The notes: a model not told the origin generated them from the sequence alone. Shown: positions 45,832 to 54,468, counted from the stretch's first letter. The stretch: DNA of 64,000 bases from Fimbriimonadaceae bacterium (GCA_019638795.1 JAHBTB010000006.1:124001-188000), one strand, 5' to 3'. Made by a program: numbers and translations.

Positions 45832-46509
45832 TCAGCCCTCCGTGGGCTTGTCGCTCACGGCCCGTGGCTCACGGGTGGAGTTCAAGCCAAACTCGCGCTT
45901 CACGATCCCCTTGCCTGGGTCGAACCAGAAGCGCAGGCGACGCTTGGACTTCTCGGGTGCCCCACCGTCGAAGCTCAACTGGACCTCCACCAGGTAGGTG
46001 TTAAAGTGGCCCGCGGTGATGTTCAGCTCTTCGCGCTTGGCTTTGATCTCGGCCTCGGCGGGATACGAGCCGTCGCCCATGCGGATCTTGCCGCTCCAAG
46101 TCCAGGGAGAATCGCTCTGGAGGGGGTAGTGCACCAGCGGCAACGGGGGGTCGTACTTCTCGGCCTCTGTGCCGACAAAGCGGAACCCAGACTTGTCGTA
46201 GGTGTAGGTCTCCGTGCTCGTGGTCTCACCGTCGACCATGAGTTTGAGGGTGACGGTGTCGCCGGTGTCTTCGGTCTTGACGTCCACGGGGACGACGGAC
46301 CCCTGGTAGATCAAGTTGCCTTTGGCAAACGAGGTCGCCTGGGGCTTCATCGTGTCGGCGGTCTGGGCGAGGGTCTCCACTTGCCCGGGAGCGCTGTTTT
46401 CCTCCGCCTTGGCTTTGGCGTTGTTGTACATCACGCACCCCGCCGTGATCACGACGGCGCAGGATGCGGTGACGAGGGCAGCGGCGGCTTTTCCCATGAC
46501 GATGCTCAT
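45832..46509 (-). CDS. Small lipoprotein of unknown function, array member 4
   Basis: No named family. N-terminal lipobox VVITAGC (Cys near 25). The body is beta-rich: IYQGSVVPVDVKTEDTGDTV, TETYTYDKSGFRFVG, then FNTYLVEVQLSF and the motif FWFDPGKGIVKREFG. Similar 'variable strand, then W/F-x-P-G-x-G-x-V-K' elements occur in the two genes upstream. 225 aa. It overlaps the upstream gene by 4 nt and is 5 nt before the RodA/FtsW gene. Confidence 0.8.
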   Translation of the reverse strand: MSIVMGKAAAALVTASCAVVITAGCVMYNNAKAKAEENSAPGQVETLAQTADTMKPQATSFAKGNLIYQGSVVPVDVKTEDTGDTVTLKLMVDGETTSTETYTYDKSGFRFVGTEAEKYDPPLPLVHYPLQSDSPWTWSGKIRMGDGSYPAEAEIKAKREELNITAGHFNTYLVEVQLSFDGGAPEKSKRRLRFWFDPGKGIVKREFGLNSTREPRAVSDKPTEG

Positions 46510-47150
46510 GCGTTTGTGTCGCCCATTGATACGAGCGTTCTCTTACTCGAATACTTCTCTTTGTTGACCGTCGTCGTCTGCTCCATCTCGACTAGGCCGA
46601 TTCCCTTGCCATAGACCGACCTTTGGACGGATTTGATGGGGGGCTCGCCGGCCGCGCCGTAGATGACGTCGAGGGTCACCTCGACGCAGTCCACGTCCTT
46701 ACCCAAGACCTTTCGCTTACCAATTGGCCGAGACGTGCCCTTCAGGACCATGTCGGCCACCGTCTTCATAAACTCCGTCTTACCGGCGAACTCCCAGGTG
46801 GTCCGCTTGTCATCGACCTTGAGCACCGGGTACTGGTACGTCGTGGCCTCGCGGACGACTTGGTCGTCGACTTCCTTCTTGATGTAACTCTTGAAGATGA
46901 CGAAGACGGTGTCGCCCTCCACCAAGTAAAAGGTGGGTTCGCTGGTCCGTCCATGCGAGACGGTCGTGAACGGCGCGACTTCTTTGTCAAGGAGTTTGGT
47001 CGGTTTGCCGACCTTGTCGGTGAAGACTTCCTGAGACCGCCCTGTCTTCTCGCTGTACGTCCACGTCGTCCCGGGGACAGTGGGGAAGTATGCCGCAGCA
47101 TCGCCGGCCACCAGCAAGGTGGACATCAGCGGAAGAAGGGCGGCCAGCAT
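46506..47150 (-). CDS. Small exported protein of unknown function, array member 3
   Basis: No named family. A signal peptide (MLAALLPLMSTLLVAGDAAA) without a clear lipobox. The body starts with YFPTVPGTTWTYSEK, an instance of the 'P..(x)G..W.Y' pattern, followed by VDCVEVTLDVIYG and SVYGKGIGLVEMEQTT, aligned with the 'G.G.V' motif of the neighbours. 214 aa. 7 nt after member 2 and overlapping member 4 by 4 nt, indicating coordinated translation. Confidence 0.8.
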   Translation of the reverse strand: MLAALLPLMSTLLVAGDAAAYFPTVPGTTWTYSEKTGRSQEVFTDKVGKPTKLLDKEVAPFTTVSHGRTSEPTFYLVEGDTVFVIFKSYIKKEVDDQVVREATTYQYPVLKVDDKRTTWEFAGKTEFMKTVADMVLKGTSRPIGKRKVLGKDVDCVEVTLDVIYGAAGEPPIKSVQRSVYGKGIGLVEMEQTTTVNKEKYSSKRTLVSMGDTNA

Positions 47151-47157
47151 CGGAGAC

Positions 47158-47886
47158 TTATCCCTGGGAGGTCAACTCGATCGTGCTCGTCCGGTCGCCG
47201 TCCTTGTCCTTGATGTTCAGGACCATTTTCACGACCCCGTAGCCGGGGGCGTACCAACTGGTGCCGTTGACACCGATCTTCTGGTCCTTGGTCAGGTTGC
47301 CGGTCGTTGTCGCGACGAAACAATCAAACTCGCCACCGGCCACCTTGATCTTTTCCTTGCGGACGACCTTGTTGGTCATGTCGATCTTGATGTCCTTGCC
47401 GTCCATGCCCTTCACGGTCTCGTGGCTCGGCCACGAGACGTCCACGGCGAGTTTGGCGGGCAGCGCCAGCATCGGCGGGTCGATCGTCGTGGCGGCGGCG
47501 AAGGTGGAGTAGACGCCGTCCGGTTTCAGGATGACTTCGTCGTCGCCAAGGATCGAAAGGTCACCGTCACGCTTGATCGTGAAGGTGGGGTTGCCGTCAT
47601 GCAGCCCCTTGTAGACCACCGACTGGGTGCCGGTCTTCTCGCCCAAGTTTGGCTGTTGGGTGAGTTTATAGGTCAGCGTCTTCTTGCAGTCCAAGCCGTA
47701 GTAGGTGTAGCCGTCGGTCTTCAGGTTCGCTGCGATGTCTTCGACCTTAGGGGTGGACGCGGGTGCTTCCGTCGCCGCGGTGGTCGCCGGCTTGTTGGTT
47801 TCCGGGTTCGGCGTGTTCGTGGCCGGCGGCTGGCAGCCGACCAAGCCGAACACCGCCAAAGACAGGGGGATCAGGCATTTGTTCAT
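47158..47886 (-). CDS. Small lipoprotein of unknown function, array member 2
   Basis: No named family. Lipobox GLVGC (C18), then a Thr/Pro/Glu linker to about residue 48. The body contains KKTLTYKLTQ, GGEFDCFVATTTG and WYAPGYGVVKMVLNIKD, the clearest form of the shared C-terminal motif. 242 aa. The gene lies 7 nt after member 1 and 7 nt before member 3. The recurring 'deposit strand, conserved W/Y-P-G-x-G' layout suggests all four are diverged copies of one domain. Confidence 0.82.
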   Translation of the reverse strand: MNKCLIPLSLAVFGLVGCQPPATNTPNPETNKPATTAATEAPASTPKVEDIAANLKTDGYTYYGLDCKKTLTYKLTQQPNLGEKTGTQSVVYKGLHDGNPTFTIKRDGDLSILGDDEVILKPDGVYSTFAAATTIDPPMLALPAKLAVDVSWPSHETVKGMDGKDIKIDMTNKVVRKEKIKVAGGEFDCFVATTTGNLTKDQKIGVNGTSWYAPGYGVVKMVLNIKDKDGDRTSTIELTSQG

Positions 47887-47893
47887 GGATCGA

Positions 47894-48604
47894 TCACTTA
47901 GCAGTATGACTCTTCAGGCGGAAGATTTCCTTTCCGTTGAAGTCCTTCGTCGAGGTCTGTTGGACAAACCGGGCGAGGCCGACCTTGGGGACAAACCAGA
48001 GGGTCGCGCTCGTCACGAAGTCTTGGCCCTTGTAGCTGAACTTTGTGTTGGATTCGACGGTGACCGCCTCCATGGGGCCCTCTTCCGTGTCGATCCGTTC
48101 GGTCCCGCGGCACTTGTTCTGCACCTTCTGGTCGACAACGTCGGCACCGGTGGTCGGGGCCGGGCCCTTGAGGTCTTGGTTGAACGTCTCACCGTCTTTG
48201 ACGGGGAACTTGCACAGCATCTGCGGCGGGGTGTACGCCGCTCTACGGTCGGTGCTGTTGATCTGATAGATACCGGACTTGTCGACTCTCCAGTCGCTGC
48301 TGTCCAGGTGTTTGGAGCCCTCCAGGATTTCCAGCGTCGCAATGGTCGCGTCACCCTCCTTGCGGCTCGCCGTGACCTTGAACGTCAGCTCTCGGGTGGC
48401 CGACCCGCCGTTCTGGGTGGATTGGACTTCGTAGACCCACTCGTTGCCGACGGACAACGGCCAGAGCTCGGCTTCGTTCCCGGGTGTCACCGTCATGTTC
48501 TTGACCTCGGGCGGCTTCTCGGGGACGTAGCCTCCGCCTCCTTGGGAGCATCCTCCCAGGGCGACGGCGGCGATGGCAATGAAGGGCAGACGGCGGTTGA
48601 TCAT
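47894..48604 (-). CDS. Small lipoprotein of unknown function, array member 1
   Basis: No named family. Lipobox ALGGC (C19) and a short linker, then AELWPLSVGNEWVYEVQ, the best copy of the shared N-terminal motif, followed by beta strands, MEAVTVESNTKFSY and TLWFVPKVGLARFVQQTS. 236 aa. The start overlaps the stop of the SecD-head-like gene by 4 nt. The 'yPLxxGN.W.Y' motif also occurs in DUF3108-like lipoproteins, a distant resemblance only. Confidence 0.82.
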   Translation of the reverse strand: MINRRLPFIAIAAVALGGCSQGGGGYVPEKPPEVKNMTVTPGNEAELWPLSVGNEWVYEVQSTQNGGSATRELTFKVTASRKEGDATIATLEILEGSKHLDSSDWRVDKSGIYQINSTDRRAAYTPPQMLCKFPVKDGETFNQDLKGPAPTTGADVVDQKVQNKCRGTERIDTEEGPMEAVTVESNTKFSYKGQDFVTSATLWFVPKVGLARFVQQTSTKDFNGKEIFRLKSHTAK

Positions 48605-49734
48605 GTTTTCTTGGTGTTCGGCAGGGAGTTGATGAAGTCGGCGGCTTCCTTCGCCAGGCTTTCATTGGGAAGCTGTTTGATGGTGATTTCGTTGGACGAG
48701 AGTTCCGTGTTGATCTTCGGCGCGGCGAGCGGTATCCCGTTGACGACGAACATCAGGTGGAACGCCTGGTGGCCATGACTGTACTTCCACAGGCGCATCC
48801 GGCCGTCGTCGGTCAGTTGGATAGTGAGGTCGGCGAAGGTTTTGCCGTCGTTGCTTTGGTAGGTGCGCACCGTGGCACCTTTCACCTGCTGGTCGTTGAG
48901 CAGCACCTTGGAAATCTTCAGGAGTTCCTGGGGCTTTTCCGCCCACGTCGCCGTCCGGGAGGCGCCGATCTTGGTGGCCAGGGCTTTGGCGACGTCCTCC
49001 CGAGGCGTCCGCTTTTCCATAAGCCCGATCGCGGCGTCCCGGTACCAGGCCGTGATCATCTCCGGCGGTGGGTTGAACTTCTCGTTGATGCGCTTCTGGA
49101 TGTCGGTGGCGAACTTGCTCATGTACGCCTCCTGGACCATCGCGGTCAACTCGGACTCTTTCCCTTCGAGCGGGACCCTCACCTTCACCGGGATGTCGAG
49201 GACGATGCCGTTGAGCAAGGTGCGTAGCCGCAAGGTGTCGGGCGGCGTCCCGTCGAGGCCGATGTGAAGGTCGCTCTCCAGGCGCTGGCGAAGGGCGGCG
49301 TCGCCCTTCAGGGCCTTGTCGATGTCCGCGGCCTTCCATTCGACCCTGGTGGCGGGCAAGTCGTCCTCGCGCAGGTCGTTCATCGCCATGACGAGGTAGC
49401 CGAGGTCCTTTTCGTCGCCGCGCAGAGAACCGAGAAACTCTTTGATGGGGATCCGGTGCAGCCCGCTGGCGTCCGATTCCATCGAACTCGACTTACCGGT
49501 GCCGTGATTGGTCACCTCGGCCAACTGGGCGACCTCGTTGGCCACGATGATCTTGTACCGGGAGCCCCCTTCAATGCCGACCAACGTGACGCTTCCCGGG
49601 GTGATCGGCGTCGGGTTGTACCCGTTGACCTGGACGTCGCCCCAAGCGCGCCACCCGTAATACACTCCTGCCGACAACAGGAGCGCCATGGTGACCACCT
49701 TCAACGAGGCCCGGGTCGAGGCATTGAGCTTCAT
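48601..49734 (-). CDS. Single-span membrane protein with a SecD-head-like C-terminal domain
   Basis: No confident family. One N-terminal membrane segment (VVTMALLLSAGVYYGW) is followed by about 350 extracytoplasmic residues. The last 85 (SNDGKTFADLTIQLTDDGRM, FVVNGIPLAAPKINTELSSN, EITIKQLPNESLAKEAADFI) resemble the first periplasmic head domain of SecD, with its 'v.dG.v.saP.i...i' and terminal helix, as judged by eye. The middle has NGIVLDIPVKVRV and RINEKFNPPPEMITAWYRDA. 377 aa. It lies downstream of the ABC exporter and overlaps the first lipoprotein gene by 4 nt. A periplasmic binding or chaperone role is inferred. Confidence 0.7.
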   Translation of the reverse strand: MKLNASTRASLKVVTMALLLSAGVYYGWRAWGDVQVNGYNPTPITPGSVTLVGIEGGSRYKIIVANEVAQLAEVTNHGTGKSSSMESDASGLHRIPIKEFLGSLRGDEKDLGYLVMAMNDLREDDLPATRVEWKAADIDKALKGDAALRQRLESDLHIGLDGTPPDTLRLRTLLNGIVLDIPVKVRVPLEGKESELTAMVQEAYMSKFATDIQKRINEKFNPPPEMITAWYRDAAIGLMEKRTPREDVAKALATKIGASRTATWAEKPQELLKISKVLLNDQQVKGATVRTYQSNDGKTFADLTIQLTDDGRMRLWKYSHGHQAFHLMFVVNGIPLAAPKINTELSSNEITIKQLPNESLAKEAADFINSLPNTKKT

Positions 49735-49801
49735 GATAGGGTGACGACCGTCACAAGAGCTAACGAGTGTACCGGCCCGGTCGGTTCCCCGCCTGGCCCG
49801 T

Positions 49802-51496
49802 TCAGTCCGTCGGGTTGAAGTTCCGGTAGGTCCGCCCGGCCCCGTAGAGGCAACCGGCGGTCAGGGCCGAGACGACCGGCATGACGACGATGGCGGCGAG
49901 CCAATAGTTGACCGTGGCGAGGAAGCCGTAGCCGATCGCCGACCCATAGATGACGAAGGTGAGACCCAATCCCTGGACCAGCCTCCTGAACGTGTTCTGG
50001 GCGGGGTCGGCCATGTCGGGAAGGAGGATCGCGAGGAACAGGGACGCGACCGACGCGAACGCGCACATCACCACCATGGTCAGCCACGTAGGGAGGACTG
50101 TCACCCAAAGGTGGGGGAGCCAGACACACATGCCGCAGAGGGAGACCAGGCCGACGACGGCGGCGGGCACGACCTTGCTGAACGCCTCGACAAAGATGAG
50201 CCGTCCCGTCTTGAGCGGGAGGGGCCGGAGCAGTTCGCCCTTCTTCAAGAACTCTCGGAACCCGACCTGGCTCTGGCCCGAGACGACCATCGGGCTCATG
50301 AGGAGCAAGACCGAAGGCAAGATCACGTAGAGCTTGGGTTCAGCCCGGCCAAGCGAACTGAGGAAGTAGGAGAGGTAGACGAACACGGCGGGCACAATCA
50401 ATGCCGCGAACAGCACACCACCGGCCGACCGGGAAAGAATGACGACCTCCTTCCACCAAAAGGCCATGTCGCCGGTGACCCGGAGCGAACTTAGCCACCC
50501 AATGTTCCGGGCCTTGAGCTTGCCCGACCGGGCCCGTTGCATGTTCACCTGCCCCTGGGCGTCCCCGGAGCGGCGGTTCTTGATCTCGGCACGGGTCACC
50601 GCGACTCGCGAGGCCACCTCATACACCTTGGGCGCGCGCCACAGCATCACGGCAAAACCCGAGACGGCCATCAGGACGAGAAAGGCGAAGCCCGCCACTG
50701 CGCCGCCCATGTCCTGGGTCAGAGGGAACGCACCGAACTTGATCGCGGCCACCGCAGGGTAGAGCACAAGCTGGACGTCGGGGGCCCGGGACAAGGCGAC
50801 GAGCCCCGCGCCGGGGTCGTCAGTCTTCAGGACCTGGGCGGCGCGATAGACCAGCACGGCCAGGTAGGCCAAGGCCCCCAACGAACAAGCCCAACTCGCC
50901 GCCGTCCGCAGTCGCATGGGGCGCTGGTCGCTCTCGGTCCACAGGAGGGCCGTCGCGTAGCGCCAAGCGGCCCAGGCCAGTTGCATCAGCAGGTAGGCCA
51001 GGGTCGCCGTCTTGAACGCGGTCGAGAGCGCGGCAAAGTCCAATTGCCCCATCCCCCCCGAGCGGGTGATCCTCGCAAAGGGCCGCGCGGCGAAGAGGAG
51101 CATCAACAGGGGCCAGAGGAGCCGGGCCAGGTAGCCCTTGGCGAAGTTCCACATCAAGTACAGCCGCGGGCTGATCGGAGTGGGGACAAGGACGTCGACC
51201 TCGGCCAGTTGGAACGTCATGGGGGCCTGGAACAGGGTCAGGAGCGTCGACCAACTGACGAAGCCCAGGAAGCAAAAGCCAAGGGTGACGAGCAGGTCGG
51301 CCGCCCCGGCCCCGACGTGGGGGGCGAACATGCCGACCGAACTTGGCCCGGTGGACACCCCGAGGAACACCCGGCTGAGCCACCACACCTGCATGGCGAC
51401 AAAGAAGACCGTCGCCAAGGCACGCACCGGCGTCTGGAACGACCGCCTGACCCCGTTGACGATGGAGCGCCTAGCGAGGAAGAGGAGGGGCTTCAT
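49802..51496 (-). CDS. ABC-type exporter permease, putative ABC exporter family
   Basis: A 564-aa polytopic membrane protein, the partner of the upstream ATPase. It has about ten to twelve hydrophobic segments, including AAWRYATALLW and VSGQSQVGFREFLKKGELL-type loops, matching the 'putative ABC exporter' family found with ABC-2 type ATPases. The start overlaps the ATPase stop by 26 nt. It ends 67 nt before the SecD-head-like gene, the largest gap in the block. The exported substrate is unknown. Confidence 0.85.
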   Translation of the reverse strand: MKPLLFLARRSIVNGVRRSFQTPVRALATVFFVAMQVWWLSRVFLGVSTGPSSVGMFAPHVGAGAADLLVTLGFCFLGFVSWSTLLTLFQAPMTFQLAEVDVLVPTPISPRLYLMWNFAKGYLARLLWPLLMLLFAARPFARITRSGGMGQLDFAALSTAFKTATLAYLLMQLAWAAWRYATALLWTESDQRPMRLRTAASWACSLGALAYLAVLVYRAAQVLKTDDPGAGLVALSRAPDVQLVLYPAVAAIKFGAFPLTQDMGGAVAGFAFLVLMAVSGFAVMLWRAPKVYEVASRVAVTRAEIKNRRSGDAQGQVNMQRARSGKLKARNIGWLSSLRVTGDMAFWWKEVVILSRSAGGVLFAALIVPAVFVYLSYFLSSLGRAEPKLYVILPSVLLLMSPMVVSGQSQVGFREFLKKGELLRPLPLKTGRLIFVEAFSKVVPAAVVGLVSLCGMCVWLPHLWVTVLPTWLTMVVMCAFASVASLFLAILLPDMADPAQNTFRRLVQGLGLTFVIYGSAIGYGFLATVNYWLAAIVVMPVVSALTAGCLYGAGRTYRNFNPTD

Positions 51497-52214
51497 GGGG
51501 CTGGGTCAAGGAAAGGAAGAGCTGTTCAAGGTCGGCCCCCTGCATCTGGCTGAGGTTGCGGAGTTCGTCGACGGTCCCCTGGGCGACCATCTTGCCTTTG
51601 CTCATGATGACGACCCGGTCGCACAGCTTTTCCGCGACGTCGAGCAGGTGGGTGGAGACGAGGTAGGAGCAGCCTTGCTCGCGACCCCGGGCCATCTCGG
51701 TCTTGAACTCGGCGACCCCGGCCGGGTCGACCCCGATGATCGGCTCGTCGAAGAGGAAGACGTTCGCGTCGTGGACCATCGCACAGGCGATGCTGAGCTT
51801 CTGCCGCATGCCCTTGCTGAGGGTCGCCACAAGTTCTTTGCGCTTGTCGGTCAGAGAGTATCGGGCCAACAGCCGGTCGATGTTCGACTCGTAGACGCTC
51901 AACGTGTCGAAGCACATCGCGACAAAGCGGATGTGCTCTTCCACGGTGAGGAGCTCGTACAGGTTGGGCACCTCGGGCACGAAGGCCAGTCCCCGCTTAG
52001 CCTTGGCCATTTCCGTCTGCATGTCGTGGCCGTTGACCCGGATGTGCCCGGACGTCGGCTCGAGGATCGTCGTGATGCACCGCATCAGGGTCGTCTTTCC
52101 CGCGCCGTTAGGGCCGAGCAGGCCGACGATCTCGCCAGGGCCGACGCTGAAACTGACGGAGTCCACCGCCCGTACGGTCTTGAAGACCTTGGTGACGCCG
52201 ACGACTTCCAGCAT
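51471..52214 (-). CDS. ABC transporter ATP-binding protein, exporter type
   Basis: Drives the adjacent permease. Walker A GLLGPNGAGKTTLM, signature LSKGMRQKLSIACAM (SKGMRQK in place of SGGQ, typical of ABC-2 exporters), Walker B NVFLFDEPIIGVDP and switch histidine in STHLLD. 247 aa from the ATG at 52214; ATG 52232 adds six residues and has AAAAGG upstream. Head-to-head with moxR, so the short 52233-52280 gap must hold both promoters. Confidence 0.94.
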   Translation of the reverse strand: MLEVVGVTKVFKTVRAVDSVSFSVGPGEIVGLLGPNGAGKTTLMRCITTILEPTSGHIRVNGHDMQTEMAKAKRGLAFVPEVPNLYELLTVEEHIRFVAMCFDTLSVYESNIDRLLARYSLTDKRKELVATLSKGMRQKLSIACAMVHDANVFLFDEPIIGVDPAGVAEFKTEMARGREQGCSYLVSTHLLDVAEKLCDRVVIMSKGKMVAQGTVDELRNLSQMQGADLEQLFLSLTQPHEAPPLPR

Positions 52215-52280
52215 GAGCCTGCTTTCTACCATCACGCGACCTTTTGCCACATGACTGGTCACGGGTACGATGCGCCCTTG

Positions 52281-53228
52281 ATGAGGGTTGCCGAAGCCGC
52301 CGAAAGGGTCTATGGCGAGGTCGGGAAGGCGGTGGTCGGACAGACCAGGGCCGTCGAACAGGCGCTGGTCGCCGTGCTCGCCGACGGCCATGTCCTCCTC
52401 GAAGGAGTCCCGGGGCTCGCCAAGACGTTGCTCGTGCGGTGCTTGGCCAAGGTCATGGACCTTGAGTTCAAACGCGTCCAGTTCACGCCGGACCTGATGC
52501 CGAGTGACGTGGTAGGCACCAACGTTTTTGACCCGCGCACCGCCGAGTTCTCGTTGCGGCAGGGCCCGATCTTCACCGCCGTCCTTCTGGCGGACGAGAT
52601 CAACCGAACCCCGCCAAAGACTCAAGCGGCGTTGCTGGAGGCGATGGAAGAGAGGCAGGCGACCATCGACGGCACGGCCTACCGCCTGCCGTTCCCGTTC
52701 CTCGTCTTTGCCACCCAGAACCCCGTCGAGTTCGAGGGGACATACCCCTTGCCCGAGGCCCAGCAAGACCGCTTCATGCTCAAGGTGGTCATGGAGTATC
52801 CGCCTGCCGGGGCCGAAATCGACGTGCTCCGCCGGTTCCACCAGGGCTTCCGCTCCCAAAGCCTCGACGCGGCCGGGTTGACCCCGGTCATCGACGAGGC
52901 CACACTCAAGGCGCTTCGGGCCGAGGTGTCCGCGGTGACCGTCGAAGACAAGATCCTCAGCTACATCTACGAGATCGTCAGCGCGACCCGGGCGAGCCAC
53001 GACATCCTCGTCGGAGCGTCGCCGCGTGCCGGCCTGGCCCTGGTCTCGTGTGGCAAGGCGGTCGCCGCCGTGCGGGGCCGCGACTTCGTGATCCCCGACG
53101 ACGTCAAGGAACTGGCCGTCCCGGTCTTGCGGCACCGCATCATGCTCCGCCCCGAGGCCGAGATCGAGGGCCTGCGGGTGGACGACGTCTTGCGCCACCT
53201 AGTCGACGCCCAGGCCGTCCCGCGGTAG
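52281..53228 (+). CDS. MoxR family AAA+ ATPase
   Basis: AAA+ chaperone-like ATPase. Landmarks: VVGQTRAVEQALVAVLADGH, Walker A LLEGVPGLAKTLL, FTPDLMPSDVVGTNVFD, Walker B ADEINRTPPKTQAALLEAME, sensor ATQNPVEFEGTYPLPEAQQD and GASPRAGLAL. 315 aa. ATG 52281 matches the family N-terminus; ATG 52251 is an alternative. The usual DUF58 and transglutaminase-like partners are absent; the next gene, after 3 nt, is a glycosyltransferase. Confidence 0.94.
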   Translation: MRVAEAAERVYGEVGKAVVGQTRAVEQALVAVLADGHVLLEGVPGLAKTLLVRCLAKVMDLEFKRVQFTPDLMPSDVVGTNVFDPRTAEFSLRQGPIFTAVLLADEINRTPPKTQAALLEAMEERQATIDGTAYRLPFPFLVFATQNPVEFEGTYPLPEAQQDRFMLKVVMEYPPAGAEIDVLRRFHQGFRSQSLDAAGLTPVIDEATLKALRAEVSAVTVEDKILSYIYEIVSATRASHDILVGASPRAGLALVSCGKAVAAVRGRDFVIPDDVKELAVPVLRHRIMLRPEAEIEGLRVDDVLRHLVDAQAVPR

Positions 53229-53231
53229 GTC

Positions 53232-54233
53232 ATGGTCCGCGTCCTTTCGCTACGGCGGCAACGGCTTGGTGGTATGGCCACCTTGAGCTCCGCGTTGGCC
53301 CTTGCCCTTGAACCGCACGACGTCGAAATGGTCGTCGACGACGCGGACACGTGGATACCGGACAAGACGGGGTTCGGCACCGACCGCCAGGTGAGCAAGC
53401 TTGTCCGCGACGCCGCCCGGGGGTTTGACCTTGTCCATGCCTGGGGGTACCGCACCGCCTGGGCCTGCAGCGAGGCGTTCGGGCTCAACTTTCCCTGGGT
53501 CTACACCGCATACGACTGGCCTAAAACCACAAGCTCCCAGCTGATCGACCGGATGAACACCGCCCGGGCCGGGCTGGTGCCCACCCGCGCCCTGAAAAAC
53601 TACCTCGACGACCACGACACGCTGAACCTGGAGTTGATCGACCCTGGCGTCGCCCCCCAGCACGTCGTCGAGACGAAGGAGGAGGCCCGCCGCCAGTTCG
53701 GGTTGCCGGAGGACCGACCCTTGGTCGCGGTGGTCGCCAAGTTTGACAAGGACTCGGGGATCGACGCCGTCGTCGCGGCGGTCCACGCGGTCGCCGACGA
53801 CCATCCCGACATCGCCCTTGTGGTCGCGGGGAGCGGGCCCGACGCCGACCTGGTGGAACGCATGCACGACGGCGGGCGCGTCTTCGTCGTGCCCGGCACC
53901 GTCGAGACACCCAAGCTCCTCCGCGCCGCCGACCTCTTGGTCGTCGCCAAGCGTCGTGCCGCCTTCAGCATGGTCGCTCTGGAGGCCATGGCCGTCGGCA
54001 CGCCCGTCTGCCTACGACGCCTGGGCGGGCTGCCCGACATGGGGGTGGAAGACCTCAGCATCGCCCTCTTCGACGACGACGAAGACCTGGCCGGCACTAT
54101 CAGCAGCTTGTTCAACGCGCCCCATTACCTGGAGTCCCTTGCCGACTCGGCCCGAACCCGGGCGACCGATTGGTACGGAATCGACGAGTCGGCCTACCGG
54201 CACTCCCGCCTGTACAAAGAAGTCCTTGGCTAG
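53232..54233 (+). CDS. Glycosyltransferase family 4
   Basis: A GT-B retaining transferase. N-terminal features: LGGMATLSSALALAL and FDLVHAWGYRTAWACSEAFG. The C-terminal donor site has PLVAVVAKFDKDSGID, LVVAGSGPDADLVERM and VVAKRRAAFSMVALEAMAVGTPVCL (F-x7-E motif). 333 aa. Only 3 nt after moxR, so the two are probably co-transcribed. The acceptor is unknown. A second GT4 gene (41.3 kb) and a GT2 gene (61.2 kb) lie elsewhere in the window. Confidence 0.88.
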   Translation: MVRVLSLRRQRLGGMATLSSALALALEPHDVEMVVDDADTWIPDKTGFGTDRQVSKLVRDAARGFDLVHAWGYRTAWACSEAFGLNFPWVYTAYDWPKTTSSQLIDRMNTARAGLVPTRALKNYLDDHDTLNLELIDPGVAPQHVVETKEEARRQFGLPEDRPLVAVVAKFDKDSGIDAVVAAVHAVADDHPDIALVVAGSGPDADLVERMHDGGRVFVVPGTVETPKLLRAADLLVVAKRRAAFSMVALEAMAVGTPVCLRRLGGLPDMGVEDLSIALFDDDEDLAGTISSLFNAPHYLESLADSARTRATDWYGIDESAYRHSRLYKEVLG

Positions 54234-54468
54234 GCTTTGGTCACTCGGCCCCGGTACCACGTCCGGGAACCACTGATCAATTTTTCAACGAAAAACGTCC
54301 CTCAACCGTGATTGTCGGGCCCCGTGGGAAGTCTAATAGAAGTGAGCGGGCACCACGGACGGTGGTAACGGAGGACGGGGTAGGGACGCCCCATCCGCTC
54401 CTTGAGCCCCCAGATTCCCGCAACACGGCTGGTGTGCGCCGTGTCTTCCCTGGCCGATTTTCAAGAGT

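Noticed and set aside
54234-54468. ECF-type promoter (GGAAC...GTC) before the secreted unknown gene
   Set aside because: The spacing between the two elements is too long for an ECF promoter.
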